A stretch of 60,899 bases of DNA from Pseudorhodobacter antarcticus (lineage in GTDB: Bacteria; Pseudomonadota; Alphaproteobacteria; Rhodobacterales; Rhodobacteraceae), in assembly GCA_945860375.1 (NCBI GenBank), contig CAMAQR010000023.1:1-60899 (forward strand). Reading direction: 5' to 3'. The first letter of the stretch is position 1, and the number at the start of each line of letters is the position of its first letter. The position numbers and the translations under genes were made by a program. Below the pieces are notes generated by a model. That model was not told the DNA's origin. It searched no databases and saw nothing but the letters and a program-made list of their open reading frames with translations. Of the stretch, positions 39,954 to 49,040 are shown one piece after another.

Positions 39954-41686
39954 GATACGCCTCCGGCCACGTTGGGTTTGTTGATCTCGGCGTGGTTCTT
40001 GACCATTTCACGCAGAACCGTGTCGCGGGGACCAAAGGCGCGGCGCATGCCGTCTTCCAGCACCAAAAGCAGATCGCATTCCTGAATGGCGGCAGGGCGG
40101 TGGGCCATGATCAGCACCGCGCCGCCGGCTTCTTTCGTGGTGCGGATGGCGGTGTTGAGCGCCAGCGTGCCGTCATTATCCAGGTTCGAGTTCGGCTCGT
40201 CCAGCACCAGAATCACCGGGTTGCCAAACAGCGCACGGGCCAGGCCGACGCGTTGGATCTGGCCACCGGACAGTCGGCCGCCCAGCGATGCGACGCGGGT
40301 GTCATAGCCATTGGGCAGCTTGACGATCATGTCATGGGCGGCGGCACGTTGTGCTGCCTCCACGATCAGCGCGGGGTCGGCATTGGGTTGCAGGCGGGCA
40401 ATATTCTCGGCGATCGTGCCCTCAAACAGGGTGACGCGCTGCGGCAGGTAGCCGATGTAGCTGCCCAAGATGTCGGGGTCGTATTGGTCAAGCGTGGCGC
40501 CATCCAGCCGCACCTTGCCGCCCGCCGGTTTCCAGACCCCGATCAACGCGCGGGCGAGGGTGGATTTGCCGGCCCCCGATGGGCCGATGACGCCCATGGC
40601 CTGCCCCGGCTCCAGACGAAAGCTGACCATGCGCAGCACGGCATTGGAGTCGCCGGGGGGGACGACGGACAGGCTTTGCGCCTCAAGCACCGCTTTGGGG
40701 CGGGGCAGGGCGGTGCGCGGCGGATCGTCGGGCATCTGGGTCAGCAGGTCGGACAGGCGGGTGTTGGCCTCTTGCGCGCGGGTGACGACGGCCCATTGGC
40801 CGACCGCCTGTTCGATCGGTTGCAGCGCCCGGCCCAACAGGATCGACCCGGCTATCATCGCGCCGCCCGACAGTTCGCCCTTCAGCACCAGCCAAGCCCC
40901 AAGCCCCAGCATCGCCGATTGCAGAAACATGCGGAAGGTTTTGGAGATGGCGCCAAAGCTGCCGCCCAGATCGCCCACGGCAATGCTATCGGCCAAAGCG
41001 GTGGCGCGGGCCTTTTGCCAACGGTCAAAGGCGGCCCCGGTCATCCCCAGCGCCTGCACCGCCTCTGCCTCGAGCTTGATCATGTCGGACACCCGCTCGG
41101 CCGTCATGTTCAGGTTGTTGGCGCGGTTCATGGGCGCTGTGGTCATGCGCTGATTGAGCAGGGTCAACAGCACAAGGAACAGCCCACCCGCCATGGCCAG
41201 CCAGCCCAGCATCGGGTGAAAGACGAAGATGGCGGCGACGAAGAACGGGGTCCAAGGAATGTCAAACACCGCGATCAGCACGGGCGAGGCCCACAGCCTT
41301 TGGATGGACTCCAGGTCGCGCTGGGCTGCGATGGCGCTGGGGTCGCCGGGTTGCAGGGTCAGGCGGCGCAGGGCGGCGGCGAACACGCGGCGGTCCAACC
41401 GGTCTTGGATTTTCGCGCCGATGCGGGCCATGATGCGGGCGCGGGTGTGATCGAGGATGCCCATGGCGAGGAACAGCGCCGTGACCAGAACCGACAGCGC
41501 GACCAAAGTCGCCTCGGACCGGCTGCCAAGGACGCGGTCATAGACCTGGAGCATGTACAACGGGCCAGTCAGCAGCAGCAGGTTCACGAACAGCGAGAAC
41601 AGACCGACGGCCCACAGCAGGCCGCGCTGATCCGACCTTGCCGCGCGCAGTTCTGCCTCGCCACGGCGATTGTCTTGCTGGGCCAT
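39950..41686 (-). CDS. Type I secretion ABC transporter, permease/ATPase (PrtD/AprD family)
   Basis: 578 residues with an N-terminal six-helix membrane domain (FVNLLLLTGPLYMLQVYDRV is the PrtD signature) and a C-terminal ATPase with Walker A GVIGPSGAGKSTLARAL, signature LSGGQIQRVGLARALFG and Walker B VILVLDEPNSNLDNDG. There is no N-terminal C39 peptidase domain, so the substrate should carry an uncleaved C-terminal signal. It is divergent from mlaA. Confidence 0.94.
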   Translation of the reverse strand: MAQQDNRRGEAELRAARSDQRGLLWAVGLFSLFVNLLLLTGPLYMLQVYDRVLGSRSEATLVALSVLVTALFLAMGILDHTRARIMARIGAKIQDRLDRRVFAAALRRLTLQPGDPSAIAAQRDLESIQRLWASPVLIAVFDIPWTPFFVAAIFVFHPMLGWLAMAGGLFLVLLTLLNQRMTTAPMNRANNLNMTAERVSDMIKLEAEAVQALGMTGAAFDRWQKARATALADSIAVGDLGGSFGAISKTFRMFLQSAMLGLGAWLVLKGELSGGAMIAGSILLGRALQPIEQAVGQWAVVTRAQEANTRLSDLLTQMPDDPPRTALPRPKAVLEAQSLSVVPPGDSNAVLRMVSFRLEPGQAMGVIGPSGAGKSTLARALIGVWKPAGGKVRLDGATLDQYDPDILGSYIGYLPQRVTLFEGTIAENIARLQPNADPALIVEAAQRAAAHDMIVKLPNGYDTRVASLGGRLSGGQIQRVGLARALFGNPVILVLDEPNSNLDNDGTLALNTAIRTTKEAGGAVLIMAHRPAAIQECDLLLVLEDGMRRAFGPRDTVLREMVKNHAEINKPNVAGGVS

Positions 41687-41869
41687 ACCCCGGTCTCCGT
41701 TATGCCTGTCTCAACCTGCCCTATCCCCGGCATCTGGATCGGCGGAATTTATCCGGCGTCACCGTCATGCCACGCTTGGCCGTTGTATTGGACCAGCGTG
41801 CGGCTTAACCCTTGTCTTCTTGGGACAAAGGATATGCTTGGCCTTGGGTTCCCGCAGGAATGTAGAAGC

Positions 41870-42631
41870 ATGAATCTTACGATTCCATCACTTTCTGACC
41901 GCAAGATCAGATTATTGTTCAAATGTGCCGGGCTTGCCTGCACCTTGGCAGTCGCAGGATGTGCGGGTGCCCCCGCACCTGTGGGCATAAACGATCCATA
42001 TGAGGCCGAAAACCGGTCGATGCACGCGTTTAACGTGGCGGCGGATCAGCATGTGTTGAAACCGATCTCGCGGGCCTTTGGGCGGCCGGGCGGTGGTGGC
42101 GCGCAGCAGACAGTTGCCAATTTTGCCAGCAATGTCGACCTGCCGGGCGATGTGCTGAACGATCTTTTGCAATTTCGGATCGGCAAGGCCGCAGAAAACA
42201 CGCTGCGCTTTGCGATCAACTCGACCATCGGCTTGGCCGGGATGTTCGATCCGGCGACGGCGATGGGGGTTGCGGGCAAGAAGACCGATTTTGGCGAGAC
42301 GCTGCATGTCTGGGGTGTGGGCGAGGGGTACTATTTCGAGTTGCCGCTGCTTGGGCCGTCAACGGCGCGCGATGCGCTGGGCGAAGTGGTGGATTCGGTG
42401 ATCAACCCGATCGGCTTTTTGCTGCCGAAGCCCGAAAGCTATGTGGGCACGGTGGCCAAAGTGGCATCAAAAATTGGTGATCGCGCCCGCTATTCCGAAA
42501 CCGTCGATTCCGTCCTATATGATAGTGCGGATGGATATGCCCAAGCCCGGATCCTGTATCTGCAAAACCGGCGGTATGAGCTGGGTCAGACCGCCGGTGA
42601 AGACGATTTCGAGGATCCCTATGCAGAATAA
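41870..42631 (+). CDS. mlaA: Outer-membrane phospholipid-retrograde lipoprotein MlaA (VacJ)
   Basis: 253 residues. The signal LACTLAVAGC ends in a lipobox with Cys at about 31, followed by NDPYEAENRSMHAFNVAADQ, the MlaA signature, and later NSTIGLAGMFDPATAMG and GPSTARDALGEVVDSVI. It removes misplaced phospholipids from the outer leaflet and passes them to MlaC. The very long open frame before 41870 runs antisense to the ABC gene and is not coding. The stop overlaps the mlaC start by 11 bases. Confidence 0.93.
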   Translation: MNLTIPSLSDRKIRLLFKCAGLACTLAVAGCAGAPAPVGINDPYEAENRSMHAFNVAADQHVLKPISRAFGRPGGGGAQQTVANFASNVDLPGDVLNDLLQFRIGKAAENTLRFAINSTIGLAGMFDPATAMGVAGKKTDFGETLHVWGVGEGYYFELPLLGPSTARDALGEVVDSVINPIGFLLPKPESYVGTVAKVASKIGDRARYSETVDSVLYDSADGYAQARILYLQNRRYELGQTAGEDDFEDPYAE

Positions 42632-43232
42632 TCACTCCATGATGTCGCGGCGTCGCTTTGCGGCCGGGTTCGCTTTGGGTTCGGTCGCGCTGGCGCTGCC
42701 GTTTCCGTCCTTGGCGCTGAACGTCGATCAGGCGCGCACGCTGATCGACAAGGCCATTGGCGAAATCAACGGCACCATCTCCAGCGGCAAAAGCCAGACC
42801 GCGATGTATGGCGATTTTGAGCGGATTTTCAGCCGCTATGCCGATGTGCCGACGATTGCCCGTTCGGCCTTGGGCGTGGCCGCGAAATCGGCCAGCAAGG
42901 CGCAGATGACCGCTTTTACCAAGGCGTTTCAGACCTACATCAGCCACAAATACGGCGCTCGGTTCCGCGAGTTCATCGGGGGCAAGATTGAGGTCACGGG
43001 CGCCAAGCCGGTGAAAAGCTATTACGAGGTGATCTCGGTGGCGTATCTGAAGGGCGAGTCGCCGTTCGATGTGCGCTGGCATGTGTCGGACAAGTCGGGC
43101 AAGAACCTGTTCTTCAACATCATCATTGAAGGCGTGAACATGCTGGCGTCCGAGCGTACCGAGATTAGTTCCATGCTGGACAAGCGCAGGGGCGACATTG
43201 ACGCCTTGATCGCGGATTTGAAGAAGGGCTGA
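42621..43232 (+). CDS. mlaC: Periplasmic phospholipid-binding protein MlaC
   Basis: 203 residues. A twin-arginine-like signal MMSRRRFAAGFALGSVAL is followed by FPSLAL and the MlaC (Tol-Tol-Ttg2) domain with DFERIFSRYADVPTIARSAL and AFQTYISHKYGARF. It ferries lipids between MlaA and the inner-membrane MlaFEDB complex. ATG at 42621 has GAGGA five bases upstream; a start at 42639 would begin directly at MMSRRRF. The mlaFEDB genes are not in the window. Confidence 0.92.
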   Translation: MQNNHSMMSRRRFAAGFALGSVALALPFPSLALNVDQARTLIDKAIGEINGTISSGKSQTAMYGDFERIFSRYADVPTIARSALGVAAKSASKAQMTAFTKAFQTYISHKYGARFREFIGGKIEVTGAKPVKSYYEVISVAYLKGESPFDVRWHVSDKSGKNLFFNIIIEGVNMLASERTEISSMLDKRRGDIDALIADLKKG

Positions 43233-43246
43233 CCTTGGGGCCGGCG

Positions 43247-43300
43247 CCGGGGGTTTCACACCCCCGGACCCCCGTGGGATATTTGTGCCAAGATGAAGCG
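43247..43300 (+). repeat. Intergenic hairpin-plus-tail module, copy 2 (mlaC-PBP1A)
   Basis: CCGGGGG and CCCCCGG arms (43247-43253, 43261-43267) with a TTTCACA loop are followed by ACCCCCGTGGGATATTTG and CCAAGATGAAGCGCAA. Copy 3 at 56179-56230 is nearly identical in the hairpin and first part of the tail. It sits between convergent genes and may terminate both. Confidence 0.7.
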
Positions 43301-43346
43301 CAAATTTTAGATAAGTTTTAGTGCAGCGTCCCATCGGGCGCTGTTT

Positions 43347-45533
43347 TCAATTCAGGCCAAGGATGTCGCGCAGCAGGGCCTCGACCGGGTCTTGCGATTG
43401 GCGGCGTTCGGGCAGCGGGGCTTGCATGGCGTCGGGCAGCGGGTCTTCGACATATTCCGGGTATTCGGGGCCGGGCGGCAGGCGGGGTTCGGGGATCATC
43501 ATCGGCAGGTCGCTGACCGGCAGGCCTTCGTTCACCCGCACCATGACCTCGTGCCAGATTTCGGCGGGCAGACCACCGCCGGTGACTTCCTGCAGGGGCG
43601 TGTTGTCGTCATAGCCCATCCAGACGCCGACGACGTAATCGGCGGTGAAGCCGATGAACCACGCATCGCGGCCCGCCGTGGTGGTGCCGGTTTTGCCAGC
43701 GGCGGGGCGGCCCTCCAGCCGGGCGCGTCTGCCGGTGCCGTTTTCGACGACCTGCGCCATCATATAGGTCAGCAGTTGCGCGGCGTTTTCGGAAATCACC
43801 CGTTCGCCAATGCCGCCGCCTGCGCCCATCAGGGGGTCATCCTCGCCCTTCAGTTTCAATTCGACCAAACCATAAGGGGTCACGGAAGAGCCACCGTTGA
43901 GGATGCCCGCATAGGCCCCGGTCATCTCGATCAGCGTGGATTCCGATGCACCCAAGGCCAGGGCGGGGCCTGCCGCCAGATCGCTTTGGATGCCGAAACC
44001 GTTGGCGATAGCGCGGACGGCGTCGCGGCCCACGGCCTCTGACACCCGCACCGCCGGGATGTTGCGGCTTTCGCGCAACGCCTCGGTCAGGGTGATCATG
44101 CCGTGGAATTCGCGGTCATAATTCTGCGGCGTCCACGGGCTGGAACCGGGGGTGTTGATCGTCAGCGGCGTGTCTTCGACGTAATCCTCGGGCGACCAAC
44201 CCAGATCGAGGGCGGCGGCGTAGACGAAAGGCTTGAACGAGGAGCCGGTCTGCCGTGAGGCTTGGGTGGCGCGGTTGAACGATCCGGCCATGGCGATTTT
44301 GCGCCCGCCAACCATGCCGCGCACCGCACCGTCCGCGCTCATCACCACGATGGCGGCTTCGGCCAGCGATCCGGGTTTGACCTTGTTTTCAAACACCCAG
44401 TCCAGCGCGTCTTCGGCGGCGCGTTGCAGGCGGGTGTCCAAAGTGGTGCGCATGATGACGTCTTCGGTGGTTTCCGAGGTCAGGAAGTTGGGCGCGGTGC
44501 CCATCACCCAGTCGGCAAAGAAACCGCCCGAGTTGGTTTGCGCCTGTTTGGACAATTGCGCGGGGTTGGCGCGGGCTGCGTCGGCTTGGTCCGCCGTCAG
44601 ATAGCCTTGCTCTTGCATCAGGCCAAGGACGACCCCGGCACGGTCTTGGGCGCGTTGCAGGTTGTTGGTGGGGGCAAAGCGTGAGGGGGCTTTCAGCAGG
44701 CCCGCCAGCATCGCTGCCTGTGCTGCGGTCACGGTGTTGGCAGAGGTGCCGAAATAGCGCTGGGCGGCGGCCTCAAAGCCACGCGCGCCGGCACCGAGGT
44801 AGGCGCGGTTGAAGTAGAGGGTCAGGATTTCGGCCTTGGAATACTTCGCCTCCATCGCCATGGAATAGGGGATTTCCTTCAACTTGCGCCAGATGCCACC
44901 GGACCGGCAGTCTTCCTCATAGGCGGCTTCGGATTTCCAGGCGGTGGGGTCATAGGGCACACCAAGGCAGAGCAGTTTGGCAAGCTGTTGGGTGATGGTG
45001 GAACCGCCGTTGCCTTCCAGAGGGCCACGGCCTTCGGACAGGTTGATGCGGATGGCCGAGGCGATGCCGCGCGGCGAGATGCCGAAATGGCCGTAAAAGC
45101 GTTTGTCCTCGGTGGCGATGATGGCGTGCAGCAGGTCGGGCGATACGGTGTCGGCGGTGATCTGACCGCCGAAGGTTTCACCGCGCCATGCAAAGACCTT
45201 GTCGCTGTGGTCCAGCAGGGTGACAGAGCCTCTGGCGCGGCCGTCGAGCAGATCGGCCACGGGGGGCAGTTGAGCGTAGAAGAAGAAGACGATCCCGGCC
45301 AGGATCAGGGCGGAGACAAAGCCCACGCGCCATGCAAAGCCCCAGATGATCCGCCAGATCAGGCGGAAGGTGCCCACGATCAGCCGCAGGATCGGGTTGA
45401 GGGGATTGTAACGGCGTTTGGCGGTGGGTTTGCGCGGTGCGCGGCCTGATCCCTTGGGTTTCGCGCGCGCGGACCCATAGCGGCGATCCGCCACCATTGG
45501 CGCGTCGCCACGTCCCTTGCCCGATGCCGCCAT
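43347..45533 (-). CDS. mrcA: Bifunctional penicillin-binding protein 1A
   Basis: 728 residues. A basic cytoplasmic tail and one membrane helix (VGFVSALILAGIVFFFY) precede the GT51 transglycosylase (catalytic Glu in ATEDKRFYGHFGISPRG; GGSTITQQLAKLL) and a transpeptidase domain with active-site serine in TGSSFKPFVYA, SRN in ESRNIPAVRV and KTG in AAGKTGTTTAG. It polymerises and cross-links peptidoglycan. It is divergent from glnK with about 250 bases between the starts. Confidence 0.96.
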   Translation of the reverse strand: MAASGKGRGDAPMVADRRYGSARAKPKGSGRAPRKPTAKRRYNPLNPILRLIVGTFRLIWRIIWGFAWRVGFVSALILAGIVFFFYAQLPPVADLLDGRARGSVTLLDHSDKVFAWRGETFGGQITADTVSPDLLHAIIATEDKRFYGHFGISPRGIASAIRINLSEGRGPLEGNGGSTITQQLAKLLCLGVPYDPTAWKSEAAYEEDCRSGGIWRKLKEIPYSMAMEAKYSKAEILTLYFNRAYLGAGARGFEAAAQRYFGTSANTVTAAQAAMLAGLLKAPSRFAPTNNLQRAQDRAGVVLGLMQEQGYLTADQADAARANPAQLSKQAQTNSGGFFADWVMGTAPNFLTSETTEDVIMRTTLDTRLQRAAEDALDWVFENKVKPGSLAEAAIVVMSADGAVRGMVGGRKIAMAGSFNRATQASRQTGSSFKPFVYAAALDLGWSPEDYVEDTPLTINTPGSSPWTPQNYDREFHGMITLTEALRESRNIPAVRVSEAVGRDAVRAIANGFGIQSDLAAGPALALGASESTLIEMTGAYAGILNGGSSVTPYGLVELKLKGEDDPLMGAGGGIGERVISENAAQLLTYMMAQVVENGTGRRARLEGRPAAGKTGTTTAGRDAWFIGFTADYVVGVWMGYDDNTPLQEVTGGGLPAEIWHEVMVRVNEGLPVSDLPMMIPEPRLPPGPEYPEYVEDPLPDAMQAPLPERRQSQDPVEALLRDILGLN

Positions 45534-45781
45534 GCCTGCCTGCGCCCTTATTCAGCCGTTTGGCGCAGTCTAGCCGCTTTGCCTGGCGATGGGGAGTGGC
45601 AGCGGTGGCGATTCGCGCAGCGGTTTCGCTCAATAAACAGGCATGGGCGGAAAACTGCGCCGCTTTTATGGGCCAATCGCGGTGCTGCCGTTCTTTGTGA
45701 CGCAGCAAACTTGTGCTGCACCTGCGAAGGCCGCCTGATCACGGCAAGGCCCAACATCGGGTCCATGGAAAGGGGTGCTGC

Positions 45782-46120
45782 GTGAAAATGATCATAGCCG
45801 CCATCAAGCCTTACAAGCTGGACGAGGTGCGCGAGGCGCTGACCGCGATTGGCGTTCGGGGCATGATGGTTACCGAAATCAAGGGATTCGGCCTGCAGTC
45901 GGGCCACACCGAGATTTATCGCGGCGCGGAATATGCCGTGAACTTTGTGCCAAAGATGCGGCTTGAAATCGTTGTGAGCGATGCGCTGGCCGACACGGTG
46001 GTGGAAACCATCACCAAAACCGCCCGAACCGGCAAGATCGGTGACGGCAAGATTTTCGTGATCGACGTGCAAAGCGCCCTGCGGGTGCGGACCGGCGAAA
46101 CCGATGACGACGCGCTGTGA
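45782..46120 (+). CDS. glnK: Nitrogen regulatory protein P-II (GlnK)
   Basis: 112 residues, GTG start at 45782 behind GAAAGGGG (an ATG two codons later is possible). KMIIAAIKPYKLDEVREALT and the T-loop TEIYRGAEYAVNFVPK, with the uridylylatable Tyr, then GKIGDGKIFVIDV are P-II hallmarks. Adjacency to amtB identifies it as GlnK-type: it plugs AmtB when nitrogen is plentiful. The intergenic region to PBP1A should hold an NtrC-controlled promoter, but I could not see a convincing site. Confidence 0.95.
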   Translation: MKMIIAAIKPYKLDEVREALTAIGVRGMMVTEIKGFGLQSGHTEIYRGAEYAVNFVPKMRLEIVVSDALADTVVETITKTARTGKIGDGKIFVIDVQSALRVRTGETDDDAL

Positions 46121-46130
46121 AAGGGGACAG

Positions 46131-47633
46131 ATGATGATGAAAAAACTGACACTCGCCGGGGCTGGCGCCTTTGCCGCATTGCCGGTCTGGGCGCAGGAGG
46201 CCACGACCGAAGTCGCCGCCGCGGCCACCACACTTGTCCCTTATGTCTATGAAAAGGCGGTCGACAAGGGCGATGTCGCCTGGATGAGCATTTCCACCGT
46301 GCTGGTTCTGCTGATGACCGTTCCGGGCCTTGCGCTGTTCTATGGTGGCCTTGTGCGCAGCAAGAACATGCTGTCGGTGCTGACGCAGGTCTTTGCGATC
46401 GTTGCCGTTGTGGCGATCATTTGGGTGACTTACGGCTATTCTCTGGCCTTCAGCTATGGCGGGTCGATGGATGCCTATGTTGGCGGTTTCTCCAAGGCCT
46501 TTCTGGCCGGGGTTGATCTGACCACGCTGGTTCCCACCTTTTCGAACGGGATCTGGTTGCCGGAATACTCCTTCATCGCCTTCCAGATGACCTTTGCCTG
46601 CATCACGCCGGCGCTGATCGTCGGCGCCTTTGCCGAGCGGATCAAGTTTTCGGCGCTGCTGGTGTTTGTGATCCTGTGGGTGACGTTCATCTACTTTCCG
46701 ATGGCCCATATGGTCTGGTGGTGGGGCGGGCCGGATTTCCTTGCCGAGCAGCAGACGCTGAAACTGATTGCCGAGGCAGCGGGTGACGCGGCCGGTGTTG
46801 CGGCGGCGGATGTCAATCTGGCGGCGAACGGGATGCTGTGGCAGTGGGGCGCGTTGGACTTTGCGGGCGGTACGGTGGTGCATATCAACGCCGGTGTGGC
46901 CGGTCTTGTTGGCGCGATCATGCTGGGCAAGCGCATCGGTTACGGCAAGGAGTCGATGGCTCCGCATTCGCTGACCATGACGATGATCGGTGCGGCGCTG
47001 CTGTGGGTCGGCTGGTTTGGCTTCAATGCCGGATCGAACCTTGAGTCGAATTCGGTGACTGCCCTTGCCATCATGAACACCTTTGTCGCCACGGCTGGCG
47101 GTGGTGTGGCGTGGATGTTTGCCGAATGGGCGCTGAAGGGCAAACCGTCGCTGCTGGGTCTGGTGTCGGGCGTCGTCACGGGTCTGGTTGCGGTGACGCC
47201 CGCGGCTGGGTTTGCCGGGCCGATGGGGTCGCTGGTTCTGGGGATTGTGGCCGGGGTCGCGTGCTTTTTCTTCGTGGCCTATGTCAAGAACATGTTCAAA
47301 CTGGATGACAGCCTTGACGTGTTCGGCATCCACGGTCTGGGCGGCATCATCGGCGCGCTGGCCACGGGTATCTTGGTCAATCCGGCTTTGGGTGGTGCAG
47401 GCGTGCCGGACTATCTGTCGGTTCCGGGCACCTTGCAGGTGGCGGCCTATGACGGCGCGTTCATGATGATGGCGCAAGCCAAGGCCGTGCTGTTCACCAT
47501 CGCCTTCTCGGGCATCGGCTCGACCATTCTGTACAAGCTGGTCGATCTGGTGATCGGTCTGCGGGTGGTCAATGATGTGGAACGCGAAGGCCTCGATCTG
47601 GCCGAGCATGGCGAGCGCGCTTACAACATGTAA
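46131..47633 (+). CDS. amtB: Ammonium transporter AmtB
   Basis: 500 residues. A cleavable signal (LAGAGAFAALPVWAQ) and about eleven membrane helices are visible. The pore twin histidines are in TVVHINAGVAGLVGA and FGIHGLGGIIGAL, and the Phe gate is near TFACITPALIVGAFAERIKF. It conducts ammonium into the cell. It starts 10 bases after glnK and ends at a strong terminator. Residues about 215-240 are Ala-rich and differ from the E. coli loop. Confidence 0.95.
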   Translation: MMMKKLTLAGAGAFAALPVWAQEATTEVAAAATTLVPYVYEKAVDKGDVAWMSISTVLVLLMTVPGLALFYGGLVRSKNMLSVLTQVFAIVAVVAIIWVTYGYSLAFSYGGSMDAYVGGFSKAFLAGVDLTTLVPTFSNGIWLPEYSFIAFQMTFACITPALIVGAFAERIKFSALLVFVILWVTFIYFPMAHMVWWWGGPDFLAEQQTLKLIAEAAGDAAGVAAADVNLAANGMLWQWGALDFAGGTVVHINAGVAGLVGAIMLGKRIGYGKESMAPHSLTMTMIGAALLWVGWFGFNAGSNLESNSVTALAIMNTFVATAGGGVAWMFAEWALKGKPSLLGLVSGVVTGLVAVTPAAGFAGPMGSLVLGIVAGVACFFFVAYVKNMFKLDDSLDVFGIHGLGGIIGALATGILVNPALGGAGVPDYLSVPGTLQVAAYDGAFMMMAQAKAVLFTIAFSGIGSTILYKLVDLVIGLRVVNDVEREGLDLAEHGERAYNM

Positions 47634-47665
47634 GCCACGACCTGTTCACCACTGCGTTGACATTG

Positions 47666-47695
47666 CGGCCTGCGGGGAAACCTGCGGGCCGTTTT
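47666..47695 (+). terminator. Rho-independent terminator of glnK-amtB
   Basis: An 11-pair stem from CGGCCTGCGGG to CCTGCGGGCCG (two G-T wobbles) with a GAAA loop (47666-47691) is followed by TTTT, 33 bases after the amtB stop. Confidence 0.85.
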
Positions 47696-47798
47696 CCAAT
47701 TGTCGCGGCAGGGGCTGCGCCGGGGCCAGAGCGTGTTGCGTTCGATCGGGTTTGGCCGATGGAGCGCAACCGCAACATACACCGTCAGTGCCTGTCTT

Positions 47799-47835
47799 GG
47801 ATTTCCTGCAATCTGAATCAGATTGAAGGAAATCC
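47799..47835. repeat. 37-base near-perfect palindrome overlapping the aminotransferase 3' end
   Basis: The 9-base arm GGATTTCCT and 8-base arm CAATCTGA are mirrored as TCAGATTG and AGGAAATCC, with one mismatched pair and a single central base. It overlaps the last six codons and stop of the minus-strand aminotransferase gene (stop at 47818). It may act as its terminator or be a leftover of an insertion. Confidence 0.6.
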
Positions 47836-49017
47836 GCTCTGGTCGGCCAATGACGCAATTGCCGCCGCAAGGATCGGGACCGTGCGCGCGTTCAGGCCCG
47901 CGATGTTGATGCGACTGTCGCCGACCATATAGATGCCATGGACGTCGCGCAGCACGTTCACTTGCGCTTCGGTCAGGCCCAAACGGCTGAACATGCCGCG
48001 ATGGGTGGCTATGAAATCGAAACGGTCCGAGTTCGTGGCCATCCGCAATGCGTCGGCCAAAGTCTGGCGCAGCGTCAGCATGTTCAGGCGGACCTCTTCC
48101 AACTCGGCCTTCCAGTCGGCGCGCAGGGCGTCATCCTCCAAGATCATCGTCACCAGACGCGCGCCGTGGTCGGGCGGGAAGCTGTAGTTCTGACGGTTTA
48201 GAAAGGCCAGATTGCCTTGAGTCACGGCGCGGCGGGTGGCGTCACCGATGGCGATCAATATCCCGGTGCGTTCCCGGTAGATACCGAAGTTCTTGCTGCA
48301 AGAGGCGGCGATCAGCACCTCGGGGAAATGGCTTGCGATCATGCGGGTGGCGGCTGCGTCTTCTTCCAGCCCGTCGCCAAAACCTTGATAGGCAAGGTCA
48401 ACGAAGGGGATGGCGCCTTTGGTCAACAGCAGCGCGGCCACCTCGGCCCATTGGTCGGCGTTCAGGTTCGCGCCCGTCGGATTATGGCAGCAGCCGTGCA
48501 GCAGCACGGCGTCGCCTGCCTTGACCCCAGCCAAATCGGCCATCAGCCCGGCAAAGTCGATGCCACGGGTTTCGGCGTCGAAATAGCGGTACTCTGCCAT
48601 CGGCATGCCAAGGTATTTGATGATCGAGGGGTGGTTCGGCCAAGTGGGATTGGACAGCCAGACGGTGGCTGCGGGGCTGGCCAGCTTGATCAGCTCCAGC
48701 GCCTGACGAATGGCCCCGGTGCCACCCGGAGTGGCAACCGAGGCGGCGCGGTCGGTGAAACCGTCGCCCAAGATCATCTGGATCATCGCGGCATTATAGG
48801 CAGGTTCGCCCGCAAGCCCGGTGTAGGTTTTGGTTTTTTCAACCTCCCACAGCTTTTTCTCGGCGGCTTTGACGGCGCGCATCACCGGGGTCAACCCGGT
48901 GGCATCCTTGTAGACGCCGACGCCAAGGTCGATCTTGGTGTCACGCGGATCGTCACGGTACAGGGCAATCAATTGCAGGATCTTGTCCTGCGGCTGTGGG
49001 TTCAGCGTTTCAAACAT
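47818..49017 (-). CDS. Aspartate/aromatic amino-acid aminotransferase (class I)
   Basis: 399 residues. The PLP-binding Lys is in ASCSKNFGIYRERTG, with upstream CHNPTGANL and PFVDLAYQGFGDGL motifs and substrate Arg in DSRINIAGL. It belongs to the TyrB/AspC (I-alpha) group; aspartate versus aromatic preference cannot be told. The C-terminus ends ADQSGFPSI, longer than usual, because the final codons lie inside a palindrome. Confidence 0.93.
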   Translation of the reverse strand: MFETLNPQPQDKILQLIALYRDDPRDTKIDLGVGVYKDATGLTPVMRAVKAAEKKLWEVEKTKTYTGLAGEPAYNAAMIQMILGDGFTDRAASVATPGGTGAIRQALELIKLASPAATVWLSNPTWPNHPSIIKYLGMPMAEYRYFDAETRGIDFAGLMADLAGVKAGDAVLLHGCCHNPTGANLNADQWAEVAALLLTKGAIPFVDLAYQGFGDGLEEDAAATRMIASHFPEVLIAASCSKNFGIYRERTGILIAIGDATRRAVTQGNLAFLNRQNYSFPPDHGARLVTMILEDDALRADWKAELEEVRLNMLTLRQTLADALRMATNSDRFDFIATHRGMFSRLGLTEAQVNVLRDVHGIYMVGDSRINIAGLNARTVPILAAAIASLADQSGFPSI

Positions 49018-49040
49018 GGTCTTGTCTCCATCTTGCAGGC

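Noticed and set aside
39992..41869. Long in-frame extension upstream of mlaA and other plus-strand frames across the ABC gene
   Set aside because: The ABC transporter on the minus strand has all family motifs; mlaA has its own signal peptide start at 41870. The extension is a high-GC shadow frame.
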